Shown: positions 15,951-25,044 of the stretch, piece after piece
How positions within the stretch are numbered: the stretch's first letter is position 1
Layout: every line of letters begins with the position of its first letter
Assembly (NCBI RefSeq): GCF_000163295.1
Contig: NZ_GG700527.1
Location: forward strand, 1,642,469 to 1,704,361
DNA length: 61,893 bases
Direction: 5' to 3'
Source: Anaerococcus vaginalis ATCC 51170
GTDB taxonomy: Bacteria > Bacillota > Clostridia > Tissierellales > Peptoniphilaceae
Translations under genes and position numbers: made by a program
The notes under the pieces: model-generated
Databases searched by the model: none
Seen by the model: the letters and a program-made list of their open reading frames with translations, nothing else
Told to the model about the DNA's origin: nothing

Positions 15951-18038
15951 TTATTCATCTTCTTGATTTGATTGTTCACTTGAGCCTAGGGCTATTGTAT
16001 CATCTAAATCTTTATCTGAAGATTTTTCTTCATTTTCTTTCAAAGTTTCTTCCAATTCCTTTTTCAAATCTTCATTTGAAATTTCGCTAGAATTTTCTTT
16101 TTTGTCATCTGATGTTTTTATATCATCTTCGATTGCTTTTTCTTCTAATGTATTTTCATTTGAAGGTTCTTCTTTAGGATTTTCTCTATTTTCTACAGGT
16201 TTTTTATTTAATATTTCCATAAATTGCTCGCCTGTAATTGTTTCTTCTTTTAAAAGGAAATCTGAAATTTCATGAAGTTTTTCTAAATTATCTTTTAAAA
16301 TTTCTATAGCTCTCATGTGAGCTTGGGCAATAATTTTTCCTACTTTTTGGTCAATCTTATCTCCAGTTCCATTTGAAACTATCATTGATCTTTGACCGCC
16401 AAGGTATCTTCCTTGAATTTGTTCAAGTTGCATAAAGTCAAAGTCATCATCCATACCATAAATTGTTACCATATTTCTTGCTATGGCCGTGGCTTTTTCT
16501 ATATCGTTGCTTGCTCCAGTGGTTTTTGCATTAAATATTAATTCTTCTGCACTTCTTCCACCTGCCAAGGTTACTATTTCATCAAATAGCTCTTGTTTTG
16601 TCATTATAAATTTCTCATCTTTGTCGACAGTCATTGTATAACCCAAAGCTCCACCAGTTCTTGGTACAATTGTAATTTTGGTTACTGGGGTTTTTTGTGT
16701 TTGAATTGCTGCAACAAGAGCATGTCCTACTTCGTGGTAAGCGATAATTTTCTTTTGATCGTCTGAAATAACTGCATTTTTCTTTTGGGCTCCTGCTATA
16801 ACTGTTTCGATTGATTCTTCAAGGTCTGTTTGGGTTAGTTTTTTACGTCCTTCCCTAACAGCTCGAAGAGCACCCTCATTTACAATATTTGCAAGGTCAG
16901 CTCCACTTGTTCCTGCAGTTCTTTTTGCTATTTCTTCATAATCAATTTCATCTTCACGCTTAATTTTTTTTGCATGAACTTTTAATATATCTTCACGACC
17001 TTTTAAATCTGGAAGTTCTACTTGAACCCTTCTATCAAAACGTCCTGGTCTTGTTAGAGCTGGGTCTAGAATTTCTGGTCTGTTGGTTGCAGATAATAAA
17101 ACTACTCCCTCAGTTGCATCAAATCCGTCCATTTCGTTTAGCAATTGGTTAAGTGTTTGCTCACGTTCGTCATTTCCAGAATATCCTGAAACATCACGTT
17201 TTTTACCAATCGCATCTATCTCGTCGATAAATACTATACAAGGTGCTTTTTCTTTTGCTTGTTTGAAAAGATCACGAACCTTGCTAGCACCCATTCCTAC
17301 AAACATTTCTACAAATTCAGAACCTGAAATTGAGAAAAATGGAACATTTGCCTCTCCTGCAACAGCTTTTGCAAGAAGAGTCTTACCTGTTCCTGGAGGG
17401 CCTACAAGAAGTACTCCTTTTGGTAAAACCGCACCGATTTCCTTGTATTTTTGTGGTCCATGCAAGAAATCTACTACTTCATTTAAGCTATCTTTCGCTT
17501 CTTCTTGACCTGCTACATCTGCAAAGGTCTTGCCAGTTTTGTTTTCCATATAAATTTTGGCGTTTGATTTACCAAAATTCATAAAGTCTCCGCCGCCACG
17601 GCCTCCCATAGTCTTTGATAAAGACCTATTTGCCATATAAAATATAAAAAGTAAAAACAACAATGGCAAAATACTTGTAACAAACAATGTAATCCATGGG
17701 CTCATCTTTGTTTCAACTTCCTTGGTAAAGGTCAAGTTTTTGTGTTTTTTGCTAGCCTCAAGAAGTCTTTCAGTAAGGTCAGTATCTGGCCACAAGCCTG
17801 TGATGAATTTTTGCTTATCTCCATCAACTACCGCTGTGAAAGTGTAATTATAATCATCTTTTGTAACTTCTCTAACTTGTCCATTATCAATCATTGATAC
17901 AAATTGAGAATAAGTTATCTCTTTTGGTTTTCCCTCAGCCCTAATTGGTTGCAAAATTTGTTGAATAACCAAAAAGGCCACAATGGCAATAATCCAATAA
18001 TAGACTAGAGGCCTTTTGCCTTTTTTAAATGATGGCAT
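15951..18038 (-). CDS. ftsH: ATP-dependent zinc metalloprotease FtsH
   Basis: A 695-residue membrane AAA protease for quality control of membrane and short-lived proteins. Two N-terminal transmembrane segments (about 11-27 and 113-136) flank an extracytoplasmic domain. Walker A is GPPGTGKT, Walker B is [14 protein letters not shown], the second region of homology holds [21 protein letters not shown], and the zinc site is HEVGH. The last 80 residues are an unusually acidic, low-complexity tail. The start directly follows the marR stop, so the two form an operon. Confidence 0.97.
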   Translation of the reverse strand: MPSFKKGKRPLVYYWIIAIVAFLVIQQILQPIRAEGKPKEITYSQFVSMIDNGQVREVTKDDYNYTFTAVVDGDKQKFITGLWPDTDLTERLLEASKKHKNLTFTKEVETKMSPWITLFVTSILPLLFLLFIFYMANRSLSKTMGGRGGGDFMNFGKSNAKIYMENKTGKTFADVAGQEEAKDSLNEVVDFLHGPQKYKEIGAVLPKGVLLVGPPGTGKTLLAKAVAGEANVPFFSISGSEFVEMFVGMGASKVRDLFKQAKEKAPCIVFIDEIDAIGKKRDVSGYSGNDEREQTLNQLLNEMDGFDATEGVVLLSATNRPEILDPALTRPGRFDRRVQVELPDLKGREDILKVHAKKIKREDEIDYEEIAKRTAGTSGADLANIVNEGALRAVREGRKKLTQTDLEESIETVIAGAQKKNAVISDDQKKIIAYHEVGHALVAAIQTQKTPVTKITIVPRTGGALGYTMTVDKDEKFIMTKQELFDEIVTLAGGRSAEELIFNAKTTGASNDIEKATAIARNMVTIYGMDDDFDFMQLEQIQGRYLGGQRSMIVSNGTGDKIDQKVGKIIAQAHMRAIEILKDNLEKLHEISDFLLKEETITGEQFMEILNKKPVENRENPKEEPSNENTLEEKAIEDDIKTSDDKKENSSEISNEDLKKELEETLKENEEKSSDKDLDDTIALGSSEQSNQEDE

Positions 18039-18509
18039 CTATAAACCACTCCTAACAATGTAATCGTCTAATAAATTATCTAGTGAATCTAATTCATTAA
18101 TTATTGTTTTTAAATTAGAATTTATTCTTTTTTCGTCTTCTTTAGGTCTAATTTTATCAAAATATTTGCTTACCTTTTCAGCAGCATCAAAACCCTTTTG
18201 TGTTAATTTCACATTAACAACTCTTTCATCTTCATCAGATCTATTTCTATCAACAAATCCTTGTTTTTCCAATTTTTTGCAAATATTAGAAATATTTCCG
18301 CCATTTACTCCAATTGATTTACCAAGATTTCCTATAGAAACTGATTCATCAGATGCTGATAGAGTCATAATCATTTTAAGTTGAAGAGTTGTAACGCCCA
18401 TTTCTTGAGCTGTTTCTTGTAAAAGCAAATCTATCTTATGTGATATTTCCCTAATCATTGAGAATATAGAGTTATTAAATTCAAAAAATTCTATGTGTTT
18501 TCTTGTCAT
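18039..18509 (-). CDS. MarR-family regulator
   Basis: A 156-residue winged-helix protein. SIGNLGKSIGVNGGNISNIC is the recognition-helix region and DRNRSDEDERVVNVKLTQKG is the wing. It abuts ftsH without a gap, so it may tune ftsH as well as itself. A 9-bp inverted repeat (18547-18574) in its promoter region is the probable operator. No Cys redox switch is evident apart from a single Cys in the recognition region; the ligand is unknown. Confidence 0.85.
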   Translation of the reverse strand: MTRKHIEFFEFNNSIFSMIREISHKIDLLLQETAQEMGVTTLQLKMIMTLSASDESVSIGNLGKSIGVNGGNISNICKKLEKQGFVDRNRSDEDERVVNVKLTQKGFDAAEKVSKYFDKIRPKEDEKRINSNLKTIINELDSLDNLLDDYIVRSGL

Positions 18510-18546
18510 ATAAACCTCCTTACAATTTATAGACTGTAATCTAGAA

Positions 18547-18574
18547 TAGAATAATCTACTTAAATATTATTCTA
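18547..18574 (-). promoter_or_regulatory. Probable MarR autoregulatory operator
   Basis: TAGAATAAT (18547-18555) and ATTATTCTA (18566-18574) form perfect arms around 10 bases, 38 bp upstream of the marR start codon. A TTGAAA-16-TAGAAT promoter can be read across it on the minus strand, with the operator over the -10. The rest of this 313-bp intergenic stretch is plain AT-rich sequence plus a parS site. Confidence 0.5.
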
Positions 18575-18804
18575 CATATAATACGACAATTTTCAAGTAA
18601 AAAGAAAGAATATTTTTGATAATTAATTTTAATTATGTATTAATTATGTTTTTTACAATTTTTATATTATTATAGCTAAAATTATGATAAATTTTTTTGA
18701 AATTAAAAAAATCTCCAAGCATAAAAAAATAAATTATTAATGAATTTTTTTAAAAATAATTTTAAGCAAAAAAATAATGCCACACTTCATTGCATGACAT
18801 TAAT

Positions 18805-18820
18805 TGTTTCACGTGAAACA
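18805..18820. promoter_or_regulatory. parS site
   Basis: TGTTTCACGTGAAACA is an exact match to the chromosomal parS consensus bound by ParB. It is the outermost of four copies here, about 15.7 kb left of dnaA, just beyond the end of the thioredoxin reductase gene. Confidence 0.95.
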
Positions 18821-18822
18821 TT

Positions 18823-19674
18823 TTATTTATTTTTACTTATATAACTTGCCGCATTTAATCCAGCAATTTGTCCTTGACCTACCGCCTTATTTATTTGATA
18901 AGGTGTGCCAACTATATCTCCACAAGCAAATAGACCTTTTATATTTGTTTTCATATCTAAGTCTACTTTTATATGAGTATTTTCAATTTTCACTGATGGC
19001 ACAAGACTTTTTGGCTTTGAAGAATTTTTTATTACAAAAAATCCATCAGCCTTCAATTCTTCCCCATCTTCTAATATAAGACTTTCGGCCTTCAAAGCTC
19101 CTAGAAATTTTTTTGGCTTTTTGTTTATAACTTTAATTCCATCGTCAAGTTTCACAGAATTTTTATTTGGATTTACATAAATTGTTTGGCTTGCCATTTT
19201 ATTTATAAAATTTGCTTCTTCAATAGCTTCTTCATTATATCCAACCAAGACTACTTTTTTTCCTTTATATAGGCTGGCATCACAAGTTGCACAATAAGAA
19301 ATTCCTTTGGCAAAAAATTCATCTTCTCCTTCAATGCTTTTTCCCATATCAATTCCTGTTGCAATTATGCAAGCTTTTGATGTGAGCATTTTTTCACCCA
19401 AATCTATTGAAAAATACTCTCCCATGGCATAAACTGCCTTTATTTTCCTATCCAATATCTTAACAGGATATTTTTTTATATGGTGTATAAAATTATTGTA
19501 TAAGTCCAAGCCTTTTATATCACTAAATCCCAAATAATTTTTTATTGAGGGACTTTTTTCCAAGGCTTTTGATTTTTTTCCAATAATTAGAACTTTTTTT
19601 CCTCTTATACTAGCATTTAGACCTGCAGAAATTCCTGCAGGCCCAAATCCTATTATTATTAAATCATAATCCAT
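18823..19674 (-). CDS. trxB: Thioredoxin reductase-like flavoprotein, probably ferredoxin-dependent
   Basis: A 283-residue low-molecular-weight thioredoxin-reductase fold. The FAD site is GFGPAG (9-14), and the redox pair is C128/C131 in CATC. The second nucleotide-binding motif, normally GGGxSA, is GYNEEA (145-150), and the HRRxxxRA motif that holds the NADPH 2'-phosphate is absent (PNKN near 169). Loss of both motifs marks the ferredoxin-dependent (FFTR) and related types known from clostridia. The start overlaps the trxA stop, so the pair is one operon. Electron donor is inferred, not shown. Confidence 0.88.
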   Translation of the reverse strand: MDYDLIIIGFGPAGISAGLNASIRGKKVLIIGKKSKALEKSPSIKNYLGFSDIKGLDLYNNFIHHIKKYPVKILDRKIKAVYAMGEYFSIDLGEKMLTSKACIIATGIDMGKSIEGEDEFFAKGISYCATCDASLYKGKKVVLVGYNEEAIEEANFINKMASQTIYVNPNKNSVKLDDGIKVINKKPKKFLGALKAESLILEDGEELKADGFFVIKNSSKPKSLVPSVKIENTHIKVDLDMKTNIKGLFACGDIVGTPYQINKAVGQGQIAGLNAASYISKNK

Positions 19675-19982
19675 TATTTAAGTTTTTCTATTTCTTCAAG
19701 AATTACTTCTTTAGCTTGAAAACCTACTAGCGTATTTTTTAAAACTCCACCTTTAAATAACATCATTGATGGAACTGCATTTACATTATATCTTCCTGCA
19801 AGGTCTGGATTTTCATCTACGTCTACTGAATATATTTCAAAATCAACTTCGCCTTCCATTTCTTCAAGAACTGGTTTTTGCATTTTGCAAGGTCCACACC
19901 AAGTTGCTGAAAAATCTACTAAAACTATTCCTTCGTTTTCTAAAACGTGTGTATCAAATTCACTTGTATTTATTTCTTTCAT
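19674..19982 (-). CDS. trxA: Thioredoxin
   Basis: A 102-residue thioredoxin with the classic ATWCGPCK active site (C29, C32) and the cis-proline in NAVPSMM. I start it at the ATG at 19982, because GGAGG lies 6 bases upstream, rather than at an in-frame ATG 12 bases earlier that overlaps this RBS. Its reductase is encoded directly downstream with overlapping stop and start codons. Confidence 0.95.
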   Translation of the reverse strand: MKEINTSEFDTHVLENEGIVLVDFSATWCGPCKMQKPVLEEMEGEVDFEIYSVDVDENPDLAGRYNVNAVPSMMLFKGGVLKNTLVGFQAKEVILEEIEKLK

Positions 19983-20018
19983 AATATCCTCCATTTTTTC
20001 TCTTTAAATTATACCGTC

Positions 20019-20615
20019 TTAATTTTGCTCAACAAGCCCGCGCACATCTGTGACAGGAAGTGAAAATAAAATCCCTTTTGAGTTTTCATCCAAATTCATT
20101 GCATCATAAATTGCTGATTTTACTTTCTCTGAAATCTCCTTTTTTATAAGCATTATGACAATATCTTTTTCAGGCTCTATAGTCATATTTAAAAACACAG
20201 ATTTTTTTTGAATTCCAGATCCTCTGCCATGAACAACAGTTGCGCCTTTTGCTCCTTCTTTTTGGGATATTTCTATAACTTTATCTGCATTTTCCTTATT
20301 AACTATCACATACAAAGCTTCATATTCCATATCTATTTCTCCTTTGTAATCTACTGGTGTCGTAAACATTATAGATGTGTTTTTCTTATCAAATTTATCT
20401 TTTATTTGGTCTAATAAATCATTTACCAAATCATCATTTACAAGTGCTGAAACTATTTCTTTTTTTTCCTTATCAATTTCTAAAACTTCAAGAATATGTG
20501 CATTGGCAGATCCTTCTGCCAAAAGGCAAGATATTGACTTAGCACCTTTTTCTTTTAATTGGTTCATAATTTTTGACCCTTTTGATCTTGGTGTTATTAT
20601 TCTTAAATATTTCAT
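20019..20615 (-). CDS. Tandem PII-like regulatory protein
   Basis: A 198-residue protein that looks like two PII-like ferredoxin-fold halves (about 1-95 and 96-198). GAKGATVVHGRGSG near 133-146 resembles the T-loop region of PII family members. It begins at the end of the upstream DUF1538 membrane gene, with coupled stop and start. PII proteins often control membrane transporters, so it probably gates its neighbour. The effector nucleotide is unknown and classical PII residues are only partly kept. Confidence 0.65.
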   Translation of the reverse strand: MKYLRIITPRSKGSKIMNQLKEKGAKSISCLLAEGSANAHILEVLEIDKEKKEIVSALVNDDLVNDLLDQIKDKFDKKNTSIMFTTPVDYKGEIDMEYEALYVIVNKENADKVIEISQKEGAKGATVVHGRGSGIQKKSVFLNMTIEPEKDIVIMLIKKEISEKVKSAIYDAMNLDENSKGILFSLPVTDVRGLVEQN

Positions 20616-22009
20616 TATCCTTCTATGGCCTCCTTATAAAAAGATCCCATTATCATAATTGTAATCACTGGCATTAAAGCTACAAAGGCAATCACTCCAA
20701 ATCCGCCATCAATATTTCCTGCAACTCCTTGACAAAAACCTAATATAAAAGTCGCAGTCATTGGCCCTGATGCAACTCCTCCCGAATCAAAAGCAATTCC
20801 TACAAAGAGTTGGGAAACATTTCTTGATAAAATTAGAGCTATTAAAAATCCTGGAACAATTATCATCCATAATTTAAATCCGTCTATTTTTATTCTAAAC
20901 ATAGCAAGCATAACTGCAAAAGCAACTCCAACAGAAAGAGCTTTCATTATTGAAGATTTGTGAATTGAACCTCCTGTAACTTCTTCGACTTGTTCTGCCA
21001 AAACAAAGACAGCAGGCTCTGCCAAAACTACCAAAAGTCCCAAAATAAATCCAATGATAGGTACAAATCTAAAATCAGAGTAATTCTCCCCCATAAGTCT
21101 TGCAAGCTCCATAAATCCACCTTCTACACTTGCCAAAAATATTATCAGCCCTAGGTAAGTGTAAATTAAACCAAGATTTATTGATTTTTTATTTTTAATT
21201 TTAAAAACTAGCTTATCCATTATAAAAAACACCAAAGTTATTGGTAAAATTGCAAAACTTGCCGATTTAAATCCTGAAATCAAAGCTAGTTGATGAGCTT
21301 GATCTTCTAGCAAAATATTTTTTGAATTTATAGACATAGTCATCAAAAGTCCCGCAAGAATTGGTCCTGTTGATGCGATTCCTACAAGGCCAAAGGAATT
21401 TTCTTCTCCCTTTTTTTCTCCCTTTAATTTACTTACTCCAAGACCTAGAGCAATAATAAAGGGAGTTGTCATTGCGCCTGTAGTTGCTCCCGATGCATCA
21501 AAAGCTATAGCGTGACCCAAATCATTTACTATAAACATTAGAATAAAAATCACACTATAAATTATAATCATAAGTGTTGAAAGTTTTATTTCTTTAAAGA
21601 TCCTAAAAAGACCAAGAGAAATCATAAAGCCAACCCCAATCGAAATTATGGCTACTATTAATAAGGAAGAAAGTCCAATAGCACTTCTTACTTGATTTGC
21701 TAAAATTAAAAGATCTGGTTCTGCAATTGAAATTATAAATCCTATAAAAATGCCAAAAATAATAACTTTAATTATTTTTTCAGATTTTGCAATAAAATCT
21801 CCCATATATGTTCCAATTTTTGAAATTGATAGATTAACTCCAGTAAGAAAAATAGAAAGACCAAAAATTATCCCAATACATCCTATTAAAAATTTTATAA
21901 TAATTTTGTTCTCTACTGGTCTAAATAAATTTAAAATTAAAACTAAAACTGCTATGGGAACAACAGCTTTGGAATTTTGTTTTATTTCTTCTCTAAATAT
22001 TATCATCAC
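20615..22009 (-). CDS. DUF1538-type membrane protein with internal duplication
   Basis: A 464-residue polytopic membrane protein with about 12 hydrophobic segments. Two halves repeat the same signature: AFDASGATTGAMTTPFI (about 171-187) and AFDSGGVASGPMTATFI (about 410-426), each preceded by SxAEPxxxxLAxQV-like text (IAEPDLLILANQV and LAEPAVFVLAEQV). The duplicated signature plus hydrophobic hairpins suggest a transporter fold with inverted or tandem repeats. I recognise it as DUF1538; no substrate is established. It is coupled to the PII-like gene just downstream. Confidence 0.75.
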   Translation of the reverse strand: MMIIFREEIKQNSKAVVPIAVLVLILNLFRPVENKIIIKFLIGCIGIIFGLSIFLTGVNLSISKIGTYMGDFIAKSEKIIKVIIFGIFIGFIISIAEPDLLILANQVRSAIGLSSLLIVAIISIGVGFMISLGLFRIFKEIKLSTLMIIIYSVIFILMFIVNDLGHAIAFDASGATTGAMTTPFIIALGLGVSKLKGEKKGEENSFGLVGIASTGPILAGLLMTMSINSKNILLEDQAHQLALISGFKSASFAILPITLVFFIMDKLVFKIKNKKSINLGLIYTYLGLIIFLASVEGGFMELARLMGENYSDFRFVPIIGFILGLLVVLAEPAVFVLAEQVEEVTGGSIHKSSIMKALSVGVAFAVMLAMFRIKIDGFKLWMIIVPGFLIALILSRNVSQLFVGIAFDSGGVASGPMTATFILGFCQGVAGNIDGGFGVIAFVALMPVITIMIMGSFYKEAIEG

Positions 22010-22059
22010 CTCTTTTTGTTTTATTATTTTTATATTTTATATATTAATTTTTTGTATAA

Positions 22060-22091
22060 CAAAAGAGGCAATCTAGCGACTGTCTCTTTTG
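22060..22091 (-). terminator. pta terminator
   Basis: CAAAAGAGACA and TGCCTCTTTTG on the minus strand form an 11-position stem with one non-canonical pair and a 10-base loop. It lies between pta and the DUF1538 gene. Confidence 0.7.
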
Positions 22092-22100
22092 AAGTTTTTA

Positions 22101-23087
22101 TTAATCTCTAACTTGATTTGCTGTTAGTATTGTTAATTTATATACGTCTTCTTCGTTGCATCCTCTTGAAAGGTCATTAACTGGCTTGTTTAATCCTTGA
22201 AGTATTGGTCCTAAAGCTTCGTATCCACCAAGTCTTTGTCCAATTTTATATCCAATATTTGCAGCTTGTAGATCTGGGAAAATAAATACTTTTGCTTTTC
22301 CTGCTACATCTGAATTAGGAATTTTCTTTCTTGCAACTTGTGGTGAAATTGCTGCATCAAATTGCATTTCTCCATCAACTTTAAGATTTGGATCCATTTC
22401 TTTTGCAAGTTTTGTAGCTTCTTCTACTTTTCTTGCAAGTTCGTGTTTTGCAGATCCTTTTGTTGAAAATGATAGCATAGCAACTATTGGTTCAATTCCA
22501 AATTCTTCTGCTGTTTTTGCTGCTTCAACTGCAACTTCTGCAAGTTCGTTTGATTGAAGAGTAATATTTATTGCTGTATCTGCAAATAATAATTTTTCTC
22601 CATTAGGTCCAAGCATAATCATAACACCGGATACCCTATTTACACTTTTTCTAGTTTTGATAAGTTGTAGGGCTGGTCTTACAGTATCTCCAGTTGGATT
22701 TGATGCTCCTGAAACCATTCCGTCAGCTTTTCCAGTTTGAACTAGCATTGTACCAAAGTAATTGTTATCTTTCTTTAGTATATATTCACCATCTTCTCTG
22801 GTGTTTTTGCCTTTTCTAAGTTCAACGTATTTATCTACTAATTCATCAAGTAGTTCGCTTTCTCTAGGGTTTATTATTTGAATATCTCCTAATTTTACCC
22901 CTTCTTCTTCTGCTACTTTTTGAATTTCTTCTTTATCTCCTAAAAGTATTGGTACTATAAGACCATCATTTTGATGTCTAATAGCTGCTCTTAATACTCT
23001 TGAGTCATTGCCTTCTGGAAATACTATTTTGCGATTTTTGCCCCTAATATTTTCAGTAGCAAGTTCCATAACTCCATCGTTTGCCAT
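22101..23087 (-). CDS. pta: Phosphate acetyltransferase
   Basis: A 328-residue short-type Pta that interconverts acetyl-CoA and acetyl phosphate, feeding ATP synthesis via acetate kinase. Family signatures include KIVFPEGNDSRVLRAA, DGMVSGASNPTGDTVRPALQ and FPDLQAANIGYK. The start has AGGAGG 6 bases upstream, and a -10 TATAAT lies about 50 bp upstream on the minus strand. No ackA is adjacent in the window. Confidence 0.95.
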   Translation of the reverse strand: MANDGVMELATENIRGKNRKIVFPEGNDSRVLRAAIRHQNDGLIVPILLGDKEEIQKVAEEEGVKLGDIQIINPRESELLDELVDKYVELRKGKNTREDGEYILKKDNNYFGTMLVQTGKADGMVSGASNPTGDTVRPALQLIKTRKSVNRVSGVMIMLGPNGEKLLFADTAINITLQSNELAEVAVEAAKTAEEFGIEPIVAMLSFSTKGSAKHELARKVEEATKLAKEMDPNLKVDGEMQFDAAISPQVARKKIPNSDVAGKAKVFIFPDLQAANIGYKIGQRLGGYEALGPILQGLNKPVNDLSRGCNEEDVYKLTILTANQVRD

Positions 23088-23152
23088 AATTACCTCCTAA
23101 TCATAAATCGATTTTAGCATTAATATTATACCCCAATAATTTTAATTATCTT

Positions 23153-23623
23153 CTATAATTTTGCTTTTTCTAAAGATTCCTTTTCCTTTTCGGAAAGCTC
23201 TATGTCACACTCTCCATTTGTAATCTCTTTTAAGTAAGTATTTGAGCCATCTTGTGAATATAAATTTGTAAGAATTATTCCATTATGATAAGAATCTAGG
23301 AGAGTTAATGAAAACGAATTTCTTCCTCTTTGACTATCAAAAGCATCATAATGAACAACTGCCATTTTGCTAACAGCTCCCATTGTAGTATTTTTTGTAT
23401 CTGATGATCTTTGGTCAAGAGATTTTATTTCCCTATTTGATTGTTCGATTTGGTCATTTAATTGTAAAATTAATTCTTCAAGATTTACATCAGGATTTTT
23501 ACCCCTAAGTAGATGATCGTATCTTCTTTTTTGTCTTTTTAGTTTGTTATTATTAGCTTTTATCATAGAATATTCAAAAATAACAAGAATAAATAAGATT
23601 ACTATAGCTATTATTTGTCCCAT
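23153..23623 (-). CDS. DUF4446 membrane-anchored protein
   Basis: A 156-residue protein with one N-terminal transmembrane helix (residues 4-20), a coiled-coil-prone stretch (24-75) and the DUF4446 signature HYDAFDSQRGRNSFSLTLLD followed by NGIILTNLYSQDG. The role of DUF4446 is unknown. It lies at the 3' end of the cinA-parA-parB-fchA run and overlaps fchA by 13 bases. A neighbouring position next to parB recurs in clostridial relatives, from general knowledge. Confidence 0.8.
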   Translation of the reverse strand: MGQIIAIVILFILVIFEYSMIKANNNKLKRQKRRYDHLLRGKNPDVNLEELILQLNDQIEQSNREIKSLDQRSSDTKNTTMGAVSKMAVVHYDAFDSQRGRNSFSLTLLDSYHNGIILTNLYSQDGSNTYLKEITNGECDIELSEKEKESLEKAKL

Positions 23624-24216
23624 TTCTTTTCCCTTTCTTCGATGATTTTCATATTATCCTTATATAATTTATCACAGAAATTTATAATAGATTTGTAATT
23701 TGTTTTTTCATGATTTGGATCAGTAATATTTTCCTCATTCAAAATAAGGTTTATAAAAGAAGAATGGATTGATTCTTTTACAAGTCTAAGTCCTATTTCT
23801 CCATCAGAAATCGCATCAATATTTCCATATTTTAAAATAAAATCACAATCTTGCAAAACAATTATCATAAGCTCTATAGTTCTTTTTGGAGCCTTGTTTG
23901 CCTCTATAATATAGTCGTCGTAATTTTTTATTTCCTTATTTTTATAAGCTTTTATTAAAAGATTTACCTTATCAATATCTTCTTGCATAAGTTCTTTTAA
24001 TTCTTCAGAATATTTTTTGAATTTATCTTCAATTTTTTTGGATTTTTTATTTAATTTTTCATCCTTATAATCTTTTTTTGCCATCATCAAAATAAGGTTT
24101 AAGCCTAGGTTTCCAACAAGACTTGTAATAGCTCCTCCGCCTGGATTAGCTGTTTTTTTTCTGGTATTTTCTATAAGATGGTCTACAGAAAAATCTATCA
24201 TTTTATTCTTTTCCAT
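23611..24216 (-). CDS. fchA: Cyclodeaminase/cyclohydrolase-family protein
   Basis: A 201-residue all-helical protein of the FTCD-C/FchA family. NPGGGAITSLVGNLGLNLILMM near residues 19-40 is the family hallmark (PGGG then alternating small and hydrophobic residues). Members convert methenyl-THF to formyl-THF or deaminate formimino-THF. The frame overlaps the parB stop by 14 bases, so it is expressed with the partition genes; why is unclear. The symbol is tentative. Confidence 0.7.
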   Translation of the reverse strand: MEKNKMIDFSVDHLIENTRKKTANPGGGAITSLVGNLGLNLILMMAKKDYKDEKLNKKSKKIEDKFKKYSEELKELMQEDIDKVNLLIKAYKNKEIKNYDDYIIEANKAPKRTIELMIIVLQDCDFILKYGNIDAISDGEIGLRLVKESIHSSFINLILNEENITDPNHEKTNYKSIINFCDKLYKDNMKIIEEREKKWDK

Positions 24217-25042
24217 TTTTTAATCTCCAATATAAATTTTCTATCTCCTCAATAGAAAAACAATCAATAGTAACCCTATAAGTTTCATTATTTTTTTTAA
24301 TTTCTACCTTTGAATTAAGTAGGTCAATAAATTTTTCCTCAAAATCCTCAAATAAAATCCTATCTAAATTATCTTCCTTTTGATTTTTTTTGTTATTTCT
24401 AGAACTAATCTTTTCAACTTTTCTTATATTTGTTTTTTTATTTTTAAAATCATAAAGGCTTTTTTTTCTATCTTCTTCATCCTTTATAGAAAGAAGTGTT
24501 CTTGCTTGTGATGAAGAAATATTCCCCTTTTCAAGCTCTTTTTTTGAATTTTCATCAAGTTTTAAAAGTCTTAGGGTATTTGCAATGTAAGATCTTGATT
24601 TGCCAACAGTTTTTGCTATTTCATCTTGAGTCATACCATAGTTTTTTGAAAGCTCATTATAAGCATTAGCCTCTTCAAGACCAGATAAATCTTCCCTTTG
24701 AACATTTTCTACTATAGAAAGAATATCAATATCTTTTGTATCTACATTTTTTATAATTGCATCAATTTCTTTTAAACCCAAAAGCTTACTTGCCCTAAAC
24801 CTACGTTCTCCAGCAATTATTTCATATCTTATCCCATTTTTTTTAAGGACAATTGGGTTTAATAAGCCATATTTTTCTATAGATTGACTAAGACCTTCCA
24901 ATGATTTATCATCAAAATTTTTCCTAGGTTGATCTTCTCTAGCATAAATTTTTTCCAAAGGAATCCTAACTATGGCCTTATTTTTTTTGTTATTTTCTGG
25001 TATTAGAGATCCAAGTCCTCTACCCAATGTTTTTTTCGTCAT
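24203..25042 (-). CDS. parB: Chromosome partition protein ParB
   Basis: A 279-residue ParB/Spo0J. The N-terminal CTP-binding region shows the conserved GERRFRA box, the central helix-turn-helix is MTQDEIAKTVGKSRSYIANT, and the C-terminus (about 230-279) is the dimer domain. ParB loads at parS, slides as a CTP clamp and recruits SMC. Four exact parS sites lie in this window. The gene starts 2 bases after the parA stop. No noc paralogue is visible here. Confidence 0.95.
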   Translation of the reverse strand: MTKKTLGRGLGSLIPENNKKNKAIVRIPLEKIYAREDQPRKNFDDKSLEGLSQSIEKYGLLNPIVLKKNGIRYEIIAGERRFRASKLLGLKEIDAIIKNVDTKDIDILSIVENVQREDLSGLEEANAYNELSKNYGMTQDEIAKTVGKSRSYIANTLRLLKLDENSKKELEKGNISSSQARTLLSIKDEEDRKKSLYDFKNKKTNIRKVEKISSRNNKKNQKEDNLDRILFEDFEEKFIDLLNSKVEIKKNNETYRVTIDCFSIEEIENLYWRLKNGKE

Positions 25043-25044
25043 AG

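Noticed and set aside
18804-19079. Plus-strand frame starting at the parS site (Met-Phe-His-Val-Lys)
   Set aside because: It lies antisense to the thioredoxin reductase gene and its start is simply the parS palindrome read as codons.
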